A stretch of 14,251 bases of DNA from CAZOOR01 sp964581505 (GCA_964581505.1 CAZOOR010000066.1:1-14251), one strand, 5' to 3'. Shown: positions 7,310 through 14,251, counted from the first letter of the stretch. Translations and numbers: made by a program. Notes: generated by a model not told the origin, from the letters alone.

Positions 7310-8041
7310 ATGCTTGAGTTGAAACAAAAAACTGATTACGAAGGTTGTCTTGTTTGCGGAGATGATTTAATTACTTTTACTAAGCCGCGAAAAATGCAAT
7401 GTGTTTATTGCGGAAAAATTGTCGAAGCAACTTCACACTGCAACCAAATGCACTACGTTTGCGACGATTGCCAGCATCTATCGGCTAACGAAATTGTTAA
7501 ATCAATTTGTCTGAACTCGAATAAGACAGACCCTGTTTCGCTTGCAGTAGAAATAATGCGTTCCCCTGCAATCAAAATGCATGGACCGGAACACCACATG
7601 ATTGTTCCTTCCGTCCTGCTTACTTGTATCAACAACAAATATAATACAGTCGGAAATCTTTCTGAGAAAATTGATTTGGCAGAAGCTATCGCTATGGAAC
7701 GCTCCCCCGTTTGCTCTTATGATTTGAATATGTGTGGTGCGGCAATCGGTACCGGTGTTTTTCTGGAAATATACACAGGACTAAATCCAAAGGATGAGGA
7801 CGAGTGGTCGCTTACAAATCAAATAATAGCAGAATCGCTTAAAATAATTGCCGAGACAAAAGGACCGCGTTGCTGCAAACGTGATACATATATTTCACTG
7901 CTGGCGGCAATTGATTTCCTTGCTACAAAATTTGCAATCGAATTGCCGAAATCCGAAGCAAGATGTACGTTCTCTAACCGCAACAATTCCTGTATGCGCG
8001 AAGATTGCGACTTCTACAACATCGGCTTTTCATTAGTTTAA
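7310..8041 (+). CDS. DUF5714-domain cysteine-rich protein
   Basis: This 243-residue soluble protein is the only plus-strand gene in the window. Its N terminus has three CxxC-like pairs (C13/C16, C31/C34, C51/C54) plus C44, which suggests zinc or an iron-sulfur cluster. The remainder follows DUF5714: HGPEHH at 91-96, then C135, C142 with GAAIGTG, GPRCCKRD at 185-192 and a final cysteine group (C219, C228, C233). Conserved His and Cys residues imply a metal centre. The domain occurs mainly in anaerobes and methanogens, sometimes beside or fused to radical-SAM or methyltransferase domains, and its reaction is not established to my knowledge. It starts at an ATG with no clear Shine-Dalgarno and is divergent from the mlaE-type gene. 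The 115-base convergent gap after it (8042-8156) shows no strong terminator. Confidence 0.85.
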   Translation: MLELKQKTDYEGCLVCGDDLITFTKPRKMQCVYCGKIVEATSHCNQMHYVCDDCQHLSANEIVKSICLNSNKTDPVSLAVEIMRSPAIKMHGPEHHMIVPSVLLTCINNKYNTVGNLSEKIDLAEAIAMERSPVCSYDLNMCGAAIGTGVFLEIYTGLNPKDEDEWSLTNQIIAESLKIIAETKGPRCCKRDTYISLLAAIDFLATKFAIELPKSEARCTFSNRNNSCMREDCDFYNIGFSLV

Positions 8042-8156
8042 TAATAACTGCATTCTTCAGGGATACAGGTATTTACTATACTACAACAATTATTATCCTA
8101 CAAACTTAATAATCTTCAATTATCTGAAAATAAAAAATGATGCGAAAGAAGCGTAA

Positions 8157-8978
8157 TTAATCGTTTAGTTTCTTATTAAGTTCTTCGATTTTTTTATTAT
8201 AATAATCCGCTCTATCGGGATTAGTTTCGGATAAATCCGTATATATTTTTATTGCTTCGGCATAAGCGCCCTGACTTTCCAGAATACCTGCCATTGTGTC
8301 TGTTGCATATATAGTTTCATCAGTCGGCAAGTCGTCCGTATCATCGGCAATTTCTTCAACGGGATTATACATATCGGGGAATCGAGGCGGTTGATTTTGG
8401 AAATCATTTGAATGCGTCCTTCGGGTTGCACGCAAAGGAGTAAAACTCAATCCGGGGATTAATGCAGGATTGTCCGCCCTCAATTGATTTTCGCTAATAT
8501 CCTGACTTTCCATATTGTTTACAAGTCTTAAGAAATTGGTCTGCTCCGGTTTATTATGCTCTACTTGCTGTATTTCTTCGGCTCCGCTTGATAGGAGAGG
8601 TTCGGGAATGTCGCTTTCGTCAATTATCGTTTCATCTTTTGATTGATGAAGTTCATCAGCCAACTTAGGAACAATTTCCTGCTCTTTGAAATCTTCCGTT
8701 ACTTCCCGAATAATTGCAGTCTCCTCAATAATTCTCTCAAATTCGGATAACGGTAAATATTTTGGAAACTTCAAAAGCCCTTGTTCGACCGACTGCAAAG
8801 CATTATCCAAATCATTAAGCTCAAAATATGTTTCCGCAAGAATTCGCCAACCCATAGGATAATCTGGGAAAACAGAAATTCCGGATTTACATAAATCCAA
8901 AGCGGCGGAAGCATTACCGTTCAATAGTAATTCCTCCGCCTCTACGGCAAACTTAACGGAACTGTGAATTATTTCCAT
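8157..8978 (-). CDS. TPR protein with N- and C-terminal repeats joined by a long acidic linker
   Basis: The 273-residue protein has no signal peptide. Residues about 10-75 form two TPR-like helix pairs, with A-L-D-L-C-K-S-G followed by P-D-Y-P, then A-L-Q-S-V-E-Q-G followed by F-P-K-Y. Residues about 95-220 are acidic, polar and probably disordered, with several Pro-rich patches. The C terminus (about 225-270) is another TPR unit with the form T-x-T-M-A-G-I-L-E-x-Q-G, A-I-K-I-Y and N-P-D, a tail I associate with Bacteroidetes/Chlorobi TPR proteins. It is probably a protein-interaction factor; the partner is unknown. It is the last gene of the seven-gene minus-strand run. Only three bases separate it from the Bax-inhibitor gene, so translation is likely coupled. 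Confidence 0.8.
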   Translation of the reverse strand: MEIIHSSVKFAVEAEELLLNGNASAALDLCKSGISVFPDYPMGWRILAETYFELNDLDNALQSVEQGLLKFPKYLPLSEFERIIEETAIIREVTEDFKEQEIVPKLADELHQSKDETIIDESDIPEPLLSSGAEEIQQVEHNKPEQTNFLRLVNNMESQDISENQLRADNPALIPGLSFTPLRATRRTHSNDFQNQPPRFPDMYNPVEEIADDTDDLPTDETIYATDTMAGILESQGAYAEAIKIYTDLSETNPDRADYYNKKIEELNKKLND

Positions 8979-8981
8979 AAA

Positions 8982-9677
8982 CTATCTTCTGTTTCCGAAT
9001 AAACGCAATAGGAATAAAAACAGATTAATGAAATCCAGATACAAAGTCAATGCTCCAATGATAGCACCTTTTGTCGCCATATCATTTCCTTGTTCTTGTA
9101 TCAAGTACATTTCTTTCAGCTTCTGCGTATCCCAAGCGGTTAAGCCTGCAAAGACAACAACGCCGATGATTGATATGGCAAAGTTCAATGCCGAACTTGC
9201 TATAAACATATTCACAATCGAAGCAACAATTATTCCTATTAATCCCATAAACATAAAACTGCCAACACCGCTCAGACTTTTCTTTGTTGTAAAGCCATAG
9301 AGGCTTAATGCCCCGAACATTACGGCAGTTATTATAAATGTCGAATATATTGATTCTTCCGTATATATTTGCAAAATAACCGAAAGCGTAAGCCCGTTAA
9401 TGAACGAAAAAGCCAAAAACGAGAGTATTGCGGCATTCTTGGACATCTTGCCGATACGTGCAGATAGGAAAATCACCAATCCGAATTCCGCAAGAACCAG
9501 AAACAACATCATTCCGATAATTGCTTCAAATACGGCAGGTGTGGAAGCTACCCACCAAGCCGTACCGGCTGTAAGCAGAAGACCGCCAACCATCCAACCA
9601 TAAACTTTGGATAGATATTGTTGCTGTGCCTGTACTACTGTTTTATCCTGAACAGGATTTACAAAACTTTGATTCAT
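8982..9677 (-). CDS. Bax inhibitor-1/YccA-family membrane protein
   Basis: The protein has 231 residues from the ATG at 9677. Seven hydrophobic segments fit the BI-1 (TMBIM) fold: roughly 27-45, 52-72, 82-104, 110-128, 138-158, 164-180 and 205-226. Family marks are YGFTTKKSL near 127-135, AWDTQKLKEM at 181-190 and a final LTLYLDFINLFLFLL. Asp183 and Asp215 match the aspartate pair that acts as the pH and calcium gate in YetJ-type homologues. The family forms pH-sensitive calcium-leak channels in the inner membrane; the physiological role in bacteria is unclear. A GTG at 9686 could extend it by three residues, but it lies inside the Shine-Dalgarno AGGTGA, so the ATG is preferred. Confidence 0.9.
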   Translation of the reverse strand: MNQSFVNPVQDKTVVQAQQQYLSKVYGWMVGGLLLTAGTAWWVASTPAVFEAIIGMMLFLVLAEFGLVIFLSARIGKMSKNAAILSFLAFSFINGLTLSVILQIYTEESIYSTFIITAVMFGALSLYGFTTKKSLSGVGSFMFMGLIGIIVASIVNMFIASSALNFAISIIGVVVFAGLTAWDTQKLKEMYLIQEQGNDMATKGAIIGALTLYLDFINLFLFLLRLFGNRR

Positions 9678-9682
9678 AATAC

Positions 9683-9688
9683 TCACCT
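9683..9688 (-). promoter_or_regulatory. Ribosome binding site that sets the BI-1 start
   Basis: AGGTGA on the minus strand matches the core anti-Shine-Dalgarno complement and lies five bases before the ATG at 9675-9677. The alternative GTG start at 9684-9686 is part of this motif. It sits in the short gap after the polyprenyl synthase gene. Confidence 0.6.
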
Positions 9689-9699
9689 GTTATAAATAA

Positions 9700-10674
9700 T
9701 TAAAGCTCTCTACTAATGACGAATTTAGCAAACTTTATTAAAGAATTTTTTACTTCACTTTCCTCGAATGTGGCAAGCTTTGATACAGCTTCGTTTGCGA
9801 ATGCTTCCGCTTTCTGTTTTGCATAGTCTATGCCGCCATGTTCACTAACAAATTCCACAACTGTCTTAATATTTTTCTTTTTTAGATTGCCGTTTTTCAC
9901 CATCTTCAATATTGATTTCGCTTCGGATTTTTCAGAATTATTGAGTGCGTAAATCAGCGGAAGAGTAATTTTCTTTTCTTTCAAATCATTACCAACCGGT
10001 TTGCCGATTTGCCTACTCTTGCTCACATAGTCGAAAATATCATCGCGTATTTGGAATGCAAGTCCGATTAACTCACCGTATTCATATAAAGCCTGATGAA
10101 TATTTTTGTCATCGGTGGCGCTCATTGCCCCTATTTGGCAGCAATTGGCAATAAGAGACGCTGTTTTATCACCGATAATTTTGAAATATACATCTTCGTC
10201 AAATGTCATTTCCTTGCTCTTCTGAATTTGCAATAATTCGCCTTCGCTCATTCTTTTGATTGATAACGATAATGCTTTGAGAAAATCAAATTCATCATTA
10301 TCAATTGCCGCAAGTAGCCCACGCGACAGTAAATAATCGCCGAACAAAACAGCAATTTTATTTGTCCATGCACTATTGATTGACTTAATACCTCTTCTTT
10401 CGGACGATTCATCGACTACATCATCATGCACCAAAGTAGCCGTATGGAGCAGTTCGGACATAGCCGCCGCCACATAAGTACGCTCGGATATTTCACCCGA
10501 TATTTGTGCACTCAGGAATACAAGTGTTGGTCTTACACGCTTTCCCCGCTTTTTGGTAATATATCCTACAATTAAATCCAACAAGGAAACCTTAGACTTC
10601 ATCATTTTCTTAAAATATTTATCAAATTCGTCTAAATGTTCCTTGACGGGTTTTGCTATTTCTTTTATTTCCAT
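9700..10674 (-). CDS. Long-chain all-trans polyprenyl diphosphate synthase
   Basis: The 324-residue protein adds isopentenyl diphosphate units to an allylic starter to make the isoprenoid tail of quinones. It has the substrate motif GKRVRP (44-49), the first Asp-rich motif D84-D85-V-V-D88 followed by RRG (93-95), and the second D211-D212-I-F-D215. Residues 4 and 5 before the first motif are Thr80 and Ala79. Small residues there permit long products, as in octaprenyl synthase (IspB) rather than farnesyl or geranylgeranyl synthase. In this anaerobic setting the likely product is the menaquinone side chain; exact chain length cannot be read. It is cytoplasmic. The 61-base leader before it, the longest gap in the run, has no good ribosome site and shares a motif with the qmoA leader. 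Confidence 0.92.
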   Translation of the reverse strand: MEIKEIAKPVKEHLDEFDKYFKKMMKSKVSLLDLIVGYITKKRGKRVRPTLVFLSAQISGEISERTYVAAAMSELLHTATLVHDDVVDESSERRGIKSINSAWTNKIAVLFGDYLLSRGLLAAIDNDEFDFLKALSLSIKRMSEGELLQIQKSKEMTFDEDVYFKIIGDKTASLIANCCQIGAMSATDDKNIHQALYEYGELIGLAFQIRDDIFDYVSKSRQIGKPVGNDLKEKKITLPLIYALNNSEKSEAKSILKMVKNGNLKKKNIKTVVEFVSEHGGIDYAKQKAEAFANEAVSKLATFEESEVKNSLIKFAKFVISREL

Positions 10675-10735
10675 TAATTCAAAAAATCCAAAATGTTACG
10701 ATACAAGATAATAAAGTTCTTAATTAATTCCTTAT

Positions 10736-11773
10736 TTATTTTTCCTTTTTCTGCTCGGGGTGCTTCCCATTAATAAATTCGATATAGTCGGAAACATCAT
10801 CATAGCTACCAACAATAAACGGAATACGTTGATGAATTTGCTTTGGTTTTATATCCAAAATACGCTGAACTCCGGTACTTGCTTTGCCCCCGCATTGCTC
10901 AATAATAAATGCCAAAGGATTGGCTTCATAGACCAGCCTAATTTTCCCTTCCGGATTTTTCGTATTCTCGGGATATAAATAAATACCGCCGTAATGTATT
11001 GTTCTGTGTATATCTGCAACCGATGTGGCAATATATCTGAGCTCATAAGCATCTTTCCCACCATTGTCGGACTGTTGCAAATATTGAATATATTGGCGCA
11101 CAGGTTCTTTCCATTTATAATAATTACCCATATTCGTACTGAAATATTTTCCGCGCCGCGGTATCCGTAGGTTTTCAAATGTCATTATAAACTCACCGAT
11201 TGTCGGGTCGTAGGTAAATACGTGAACACCATGCCCACTTGTATAAACGAGTGTGGTGGAACTGCCAAACAGAAAATATCCTGCCGCCACTTGCTTGTAG
11301 CCGGGTTGCAACACATCTTCCAAATCACCCGGCTTCATTGATTTTTCGTCCAATCGTTTATATATAGAAAAGATTGTACCAATTGTAATATTCACATCAA
11401 TATTACCTGAACCGTCCAATGGGTCGTAAACAAGCACATACTTACCTTTTTTATATTGGCGTGGAATTTTAATCAGTCCGTCCGATTCTTCGGAAGCCAT
11501 AACGCAAAGATGCCCGCCATGGTCCATTGCCCTACGGATTAAATCATTTGAATACTCGTCAAGCTTTCTGACCTGTTCGCCGTGAATATTAGTATTATTG
11601 GTAAAACCGAGAATGTCGTTAAGTCCGGCACGCCGAACCTCCCAAGCTATCATTCTCATAGCAAGCGTCAGGTCGTGCATCAAACTTGTAAATTCGCCCG
11701 TTGCTTCGGGGTGCAGGCTCTCCTCTTCCAAAATATATTTATTAATAGTAGTGAGCCGCGAAATCTTTATCAT
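10736..11773 (-). CDS. fbp: Class I fructose-1,6-bisphosphatase
   Basis: The 345-residue enzyme hydrolyses fructose 1,6-bisphosphate to fructose 6-phosphate and phosphate in gluconeogenesis and pentose recycling, in the cytoplasm. Metal-binding residues of the class I family are present: E95-E96 in ASEES, then D117 and D120 in YDPLDGSGNID, and E283 in VYEANPLAF. The length is usual for bacterial class I enzymes. The start at 11773 is preceded by an AT-rich leader with only a weak purine stretch. It is 25 bases after the universal stress gene and 61 before the polyprenyl synthase gene. Presence of fbp shows that carbon can flow to sugars, consistent with growth on small organic acids or CO2, which is inference. 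Confidence 0.96.
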   Translation of the reverse strand: MIKISRLTTINKYILEEESLHPEATGEFTSLMHDLTLAMRMIAWEVRRAGLNDILGFTNNTNIHGEQVRKLDEYSNDLIRRAMDHGGHLCVMASEESDGLIKIPRQYKKGKYVLVYDPLDGSGNIDVNITIGTIFSIYKRLDEKSMKPGDLEDVLQPGYKQVAAGYFLFGSSTTLVYTSGHGVHVFTYDPTIGEFIMTFENLRIPRRGKYFSTNMGNYYKWKEPVRQYIQYLQQSDNGGKDAYELRYIATSVADIHRTIHYGGIYLYPENTKNPEGKIRLVYEANPLAFIIEQCGGKASTGVQRILDIKPKQIHQRIPFIVGSYDDVSDYIEFINGKHPEQKKEK

Positions 11774-11798
11774 ATTTATTTCTTAATAATGTGAAAAT

Positions 11799-12254
11799 CT
11801 ACTTATTTGTGGACGTCCTTACTGCCAGAACCGGACAGGGTGCCTTGCGTATTACTTTTTCCGCAGTACTGCCGAACAAGAAATGCTCCAGCCCGCTACG
11901 TCCATGAGTAGCAATACAAATCAAATCAATTTTATTAAGAGCGGCATATTCAATAATTTTATCCGATGCTCGCCCCGAACTAATATTGACTACCGGTGCA
12001 ATACCGTCTCGTTCAAGCTCCATTTTAATCAAATCAAGTTGCTCCTTTGACTTCTTATTCATCTCTGTTTCGAGGTCGATAAAGCTAGCCTGAGTAATAC
12101 CCAAATCGGCAGGATAGACCGAATGCTCAATTACATGAATAATATGTAATTCCGTATCGTTATGACTTTTTACAAGCTCCTTTGCATAATTCAGAGCAAG
12201 CGAAAACTGCTCCGAAAAATCTGTCGGGACTAAAATAGTTCTAAAAATAAACAT
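11799..12254 (-). CDS. Universal stress protein (UspA family)
   Basis: This 151-residue, single-domain cytoplasmic protein starts with ILVPTDFSE (7-15), the nucleotide-loop start of the family. It ends with ATHGRSG, then FGSTAEKV and PVLAV, the usual C-terminal ATP-binding strand. The G-x(9)-G-S part of the ATP motif is intact. The first Gly of the classical G-x2-G is Ala here, a common variant, so ATP binding is likely but not certain. The gene follows a good ribosome site (GGGTGG just before the ATG) and is 27 bases from the lipoprotein gene. Such proteins dimerise and support survival in energy or redox stress. Confidence 0.92.
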   Translation of the reverse strand: MFIFRTILVPTDFSEQFSLALNYAKELVKSHNDTELHIIHVIEHSVYPADLGITQASFIDLETEMNKKSKEQLDLIKMELERDGIAPVVNISSGRASDKIIEYAALNKIDLICIATHGRSGLEHFLFGSTAEKVIRKAPCPVLAVRTSTNK

Positions 12255-12281
12255 ATCACCACCCGAAATTATTCAACAATA

Positions 12282-12881
12282 TTATCTTGGTATAGAATGC
12301 TCGTAATTTTTATTTCTTAATTTTCTCAGCTCTCTAAGTGCCTTACTTTTGCACCCGCGTTCTGTTGTACCTATCCTCACTTCCCAAGTGCCGTCCGTTC
12401 GTGGTGTCCAAATTATCTGCTCGTATCGTAAAGTATTCGGTACTTTTACAGCCGTCAGATTAGGATTAGCCACAATAAATATTTGGCACATTCTCTTGAA
12501 TTCGACATCTACGGGTTCGGTTCTTTCGTGAAGTTGCAAGACATAGCCGTCATAAGTCGATTCATAAGTAAAATATGTTTCCTCCGGTTCTATTCCATCT
12601 TCATAAATAAAATTTACTTCCTGTCCGTTTTTTACCTCGAACTCCTGTCCGATTTCGGAAACATATAGCACAGTATCCGGCGAAGCAAATGGTTGCATAC
12701 CCGGAATAGGTGTTAGCGATTTATCGTTTGGTATTTTTACACTTTGTGATGTTTTTATATCAACTGAAACTTCTTCTTTATCCTTATCGGCATTATTGCC
12801 GGAATACTTATTAACGGGGACATAGCAAGCATTTAATAATAATATTCCCGTAAAAAGTAAATACAGACCTAATTTTCTCAT
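12282..12881 (-). CDS. Hypothetical lipoprotein
   Basis: The 199-residue protein has a lipoprotein signal: M-R-K, a hydrophobic stretch at about 4-16 and the lipobox L16-N17-A18-C19, with Tyr at +2. It should be lipidated at Cys19 and anchored in a membrane facing the periplasm. After a polar linker (about 25-60) comes a compact, probably beta-rich domain. A TPR-TDGTWEVRIG segment lies near 159-170, followed by a basic C-terminal helix. I recognise no named family. The ATG shares its A with the stop codon of the WYL regulator (TAATG on the minus strand), so translation is coupled, and the regulator may control or respond to the same envelope function. Confidence 0.8.
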   Translation of the reverse strand: MRKLGLYLLFTGILLLNACYVPVNKYSGNNADKDKEEVSVDIKTSQSVKIPNDKSLTPIPGMQPFASPDTVLYVSEIGQEFEVKNGQEVNFIYEDGIEPEETYFTYESTYDGYVLQLHERTEPVDVEFKRMCQIFIVANPNLTAVKVPNTLRYEQIIWTPRTDGTWEVRIGTTERGCKSKALRELRKLRNKNYEHSIPR

Positions 12882-13876
12882 TATTTTACTCCATATAATT
12901 TTAATAATTCTTTTGCCTGATTGAGCACTTCATTCTGCAAACTTCGCGGCGATACAACCCGAATAATTTTCCCCCAGCTGAAAATCCAAGAAATAAAATC
13001 GGGAACAAGCGGTACATTTAATAATATCGTCAAAGAACCGTCCTGATTTTTTTTTATCTTCTGCGAATCGTGCCAGAACCTTCCCACAAAATAATGGGCA
13101 TATTCGGCAGAAACCAACAGCTCCACTCGTTTCGGTTTGCCGGCATATACGCCGAAACGCCGCTTAAGAAATTTTTCATAATTAAATTTCGGCACTCTGA
13201 CCTGTGGTGTTTTGTCATACTCATCAATGCTATCAATTCTATGAACAGCATACACGACATATTCCTTATGTTTAGCATCAAATGCCGCCACATAGAGATA
13301 ACCGAAATACGTAAATATTGATTTGAAAATACATATATGTTCCTCAACTTCATCTAAATTCTTCAATGAATAATAATCAATTTTCACCCATTTGTTCTCT
13401 GTGATATAATGAATAATCCGTCTGAGAATTTTATCATAAGCGGAATAATCATATTGACCGATATTTTTATTCCAATACATACTATCCGAAGCATATACAT
13501 TAGCCGGAGCCAGCTCTTCGAGTTTTGTTTCCAAGTCCTTTGTATTATTCTCAATAACCGTACCTTTGAAAGTTTTCAAATGTGCTTTTAGAATATGCAA
13601 AGATAATAGGTCTGTACCGCCAATATTGACGGGAGCGCCCGGGCGAGTCATACGTGGTATATAGTAAAAAACCGTTTTACCTTCATTGTAGGTTGCTATT
13701 GTTTCCTCCGATTCCTGAAGCACTCGTAAATCGCGCTGAACGCTACGCAAAGATATTTCACCGAAATTATCTGCAAGCAAATTGTGCATATCAGCAGCGG
13801 ACAATCTATGCCCGTTCTGCAATTTTTTCAGCATAAAAACTATTCTTTTTGCCTGCTGCGATTTTGTATCAACCAT
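12881..13876 (-). CDS. WYL-domain transcriptional regulator with N-terminal helix-turn-helix
   Basis: The 331-residue cytoplasmic protein has three parts. Residues about 8-60 form a winged helix-turn-helix of the HTH_11 kind, with S-V-Q-R-D-L-R-V-L as the recognition helix. Residues about 145-215 form a WYL domain with the degenerate core F-G-Y-L-Y-V-A-A-F-D. Residues about 245-330 form the WCX extension, with R-V-V-S-P and a final leucine-rich helix. WYL proteins sense a ligand, often nucleic acid or nucleotides, and act as repressors or activators; some govern DNA-damage or defence genes. Here no defence genes lie next to it. GAGGG ends eight bases before the ATG. It leads the seven-gene run and may regulate its own promoter. 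Confidence 0.9.
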   Translation of the reverse strand: MVDTKSQQAKRIVFMLKKLQNGHRLSAADMHNLLADNFGEISLRSVQRDLRVLQESEETIATYNEGKTVFYYIPRMTRPGAPVNIGGTDLLSLHILKAHLKTFKGTVIENNTKDLETKLEELAPANVYASDSMYWNKNIGQYDYSAYDKILRRIIHYITENKWVKIDYYSLKNLDEVEEHICIFKSIFTYFGYLYVAAFDAKHKEYVVYAVHRIDSIDEYDKTPQVRVPKFNYEKFLKRRFGVYAGKPKRVELLVSAEYAHYFVGRFWHDSQKIKKNQDGSLTILLNVPLVPDFISWIFSWGKIIRVVSPRSLQNEVLNQAKELLKLYGVK

Positions 13877-13940
13877 ACAATTTCCCTCAATTTTAATTAC
13901 AAAGTAATATATGACAATTTATGACGCATATTTTATAATG

Positions 13941-13971
13941 CAAATGTAAATAAATATTCCCGAATAACAAA
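13941..13971 (-). promoter_or_regulatory. Bacteroidetes-type promoter of the WYL-led operon
   Basis: On the minus strand TTTG (13971-13968) is followed by a 19-base spacer and TACATTTG (13948-13941), an exact fit to the Bacteroidetes -33/-7 consensus TTTG and TAnnTTTG at the normal spacing. Transcription would start near 13934, giving a leader of about 60 bases to the WYL start codon. Confidence 0.65.
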
Positions 13972-14016
13972 GAAGAATTTTGATTTTTTTAATAAAGCAG
14001 AACGGAATTAACCGCA

Positions 14017-14040
14017 GGCAAAGCATCTATGCCTTTTGCC
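14017..14040. repeat. Hairpin-forming inverted repeat
   Basis: GGCAAAGCAT (14017-14026) pairs with ATGC (14029-14032) and TTTGCC (14035-14040), with a two-base loop and a two-base bulge. The plus-strand DNA after it is pyrimidine-rich but mixed (TTTCTTTCCC), and no plus-strand gene ends upstream, so a terminator role is unlikely. It lies beside the larger palindromic element and may be part of the same dispersed repeat. Confidence 0.45.
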
Positions 14041-14065
14041 TTTCTTTCCCATTCTTGCTTTATAA

Positions 14066-14147
14066 GGAGGAGTGGTGAATTTCAAACAGCCGACTCACCT
14101 CTCCGTCAAAGCTACGCTTTGCCACCTCTCCTTAGATTAAGGAGAGG
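14066..14147. repeat. Multi-stem palindromic intergenic repeat (REP-like)
   Basis: Two hairpins stand side by side. CAAAGC-TAC-GCTTTG is at 14107-14121. A perfect 10-bp stem, CCTCTCCTTA-GAT-TAAGGAGAGG, is at 14125-14147. The nonamer CACCTCTCC occurs twice in direct orientation (14096-14104 and 14123-14131), flanking the first hairpin. A degenerate inverse copy, AAGGAGGAGTGGTG, lies at 14064-14077. This layout resembles dispersed CACCTCTCC/GGAGAGG hairpin repeats found in many bacterial genomes. No transposase is seen. No T-run follows in either direction, so it is not a terminator. Confidence 0.6.
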
Positions 14148-14251
14148 AAAAAACAGCCACATAATTGCCTTTCGCTTTTCTTTGGTAGTGTATTCCAAAC
14201 AAAAATATTTTCAATTTTTCTGTGACGTTTTCGGGCTTAATGTGTCTATAT
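14148..14251. other. Right-edge intergenic DNA without recognised features
   Basis: This stretch follows the palindromic repeat and reaches the window edge. I see no convincing gene, promoter or RNA in it. AACAGCC (14152-14158) repeats a heptamer at 14085-14091 on the other side of the hairpins, which may mark the limits of the repeat element. Together with 13972-14065 it forms a gene-free region of more than 300 bases upstream of the WYL operon. Confidence 0.5.

Noticed and set aside
8042..8156. Expected bidirectional terminator in the convergent gap
   Set aside because: I found only weak, AT-rich partial repeats and a T-run without a GC-containing stem, so no terminator is claimed.
14125..14147. 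The strong 10-bp hairpin as a rho-independent terminator
   Set aside because: On the plus strand it is followed by A residues and on the minus strand by GGTGG, so there is no U-tract; the direct repeats around it favour a dispersed repeat.
1..14251. CRISPR array, tRNA, rRNA, prophage or transposase genes
   Set aside because: No regularly spaced repeats, cloverleaf-like sequence, conserved rRNA stretch or recombinase motif was seen on either strand.

Overview
The window comes from a bacterium of the Bacteroidetes/Chlorobi (FCB) side of the tree, most likely an anaerobe with dissimilatory sulfur metabolism. Three things point there: a qmoA-qmoB pair (the electron-transfer partner of APS reductase in sulfate reducers and green sulfur bacteria), an exact Bacteroidetes-type promoter (TTTG, 19-base spacer, TACATTTG) before the rightmost gene, and low-to-moderate GC with AT-rich intergenic DNA and mostly weak Shine-Dalgarno sequences. 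Lineages such as Ignavibacteria or Kapabacteria would fit, but this is inference and no marker gene is present.

Left block (136-6065, minus strand): qmoA, qmoB and a 777-residue tetratricopeptide-like protein form a tight operon (gaps of 1 and 30 bases) closed by a strong rho-independent terminator. The usual third gene, qmoC, which makes the membrane haem b/quinone subunit, is absent; the large acidic repeat protein follows qmoB instead. The DNA before qmoA holds nested inverted repeats but no clear promoter.

Middle (6245-8041): a lone MlaE-type ABC permease (minus) and a DUF5714 cysteine-rich protein (plus) are transcribed divergently from an AT-rich region packed with palindromes. No MlaF ATPase or MlaD partner is in the window.

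Right block (8157-13876, minus strand): seven genes with gaps of 0 to 61 bases read as one transcription unit from the promoter near 13950. They encode a WYL-domain regulator, a lipoprotein (overlapping it by one base), a universal stress protein, class I fructose-1,6-bisphosphatase, a long-chain polyprenyl diphosphate synthase, a Bax-inhibitor-1-type membrane protein and a two-part TPR protein. This is a housekeeping or stress mix, not one pathway. The polyprenyl synthase could supply the menaquinone tail that Qmo-type respiration needs.

Right edge (13972-14251): no gene seen. It holds a palindromic, multi-stem element of the dispersed-repeat kind and a second hairpin. No tRNA, rRNA, CRISPR array or transposase gene was seen.
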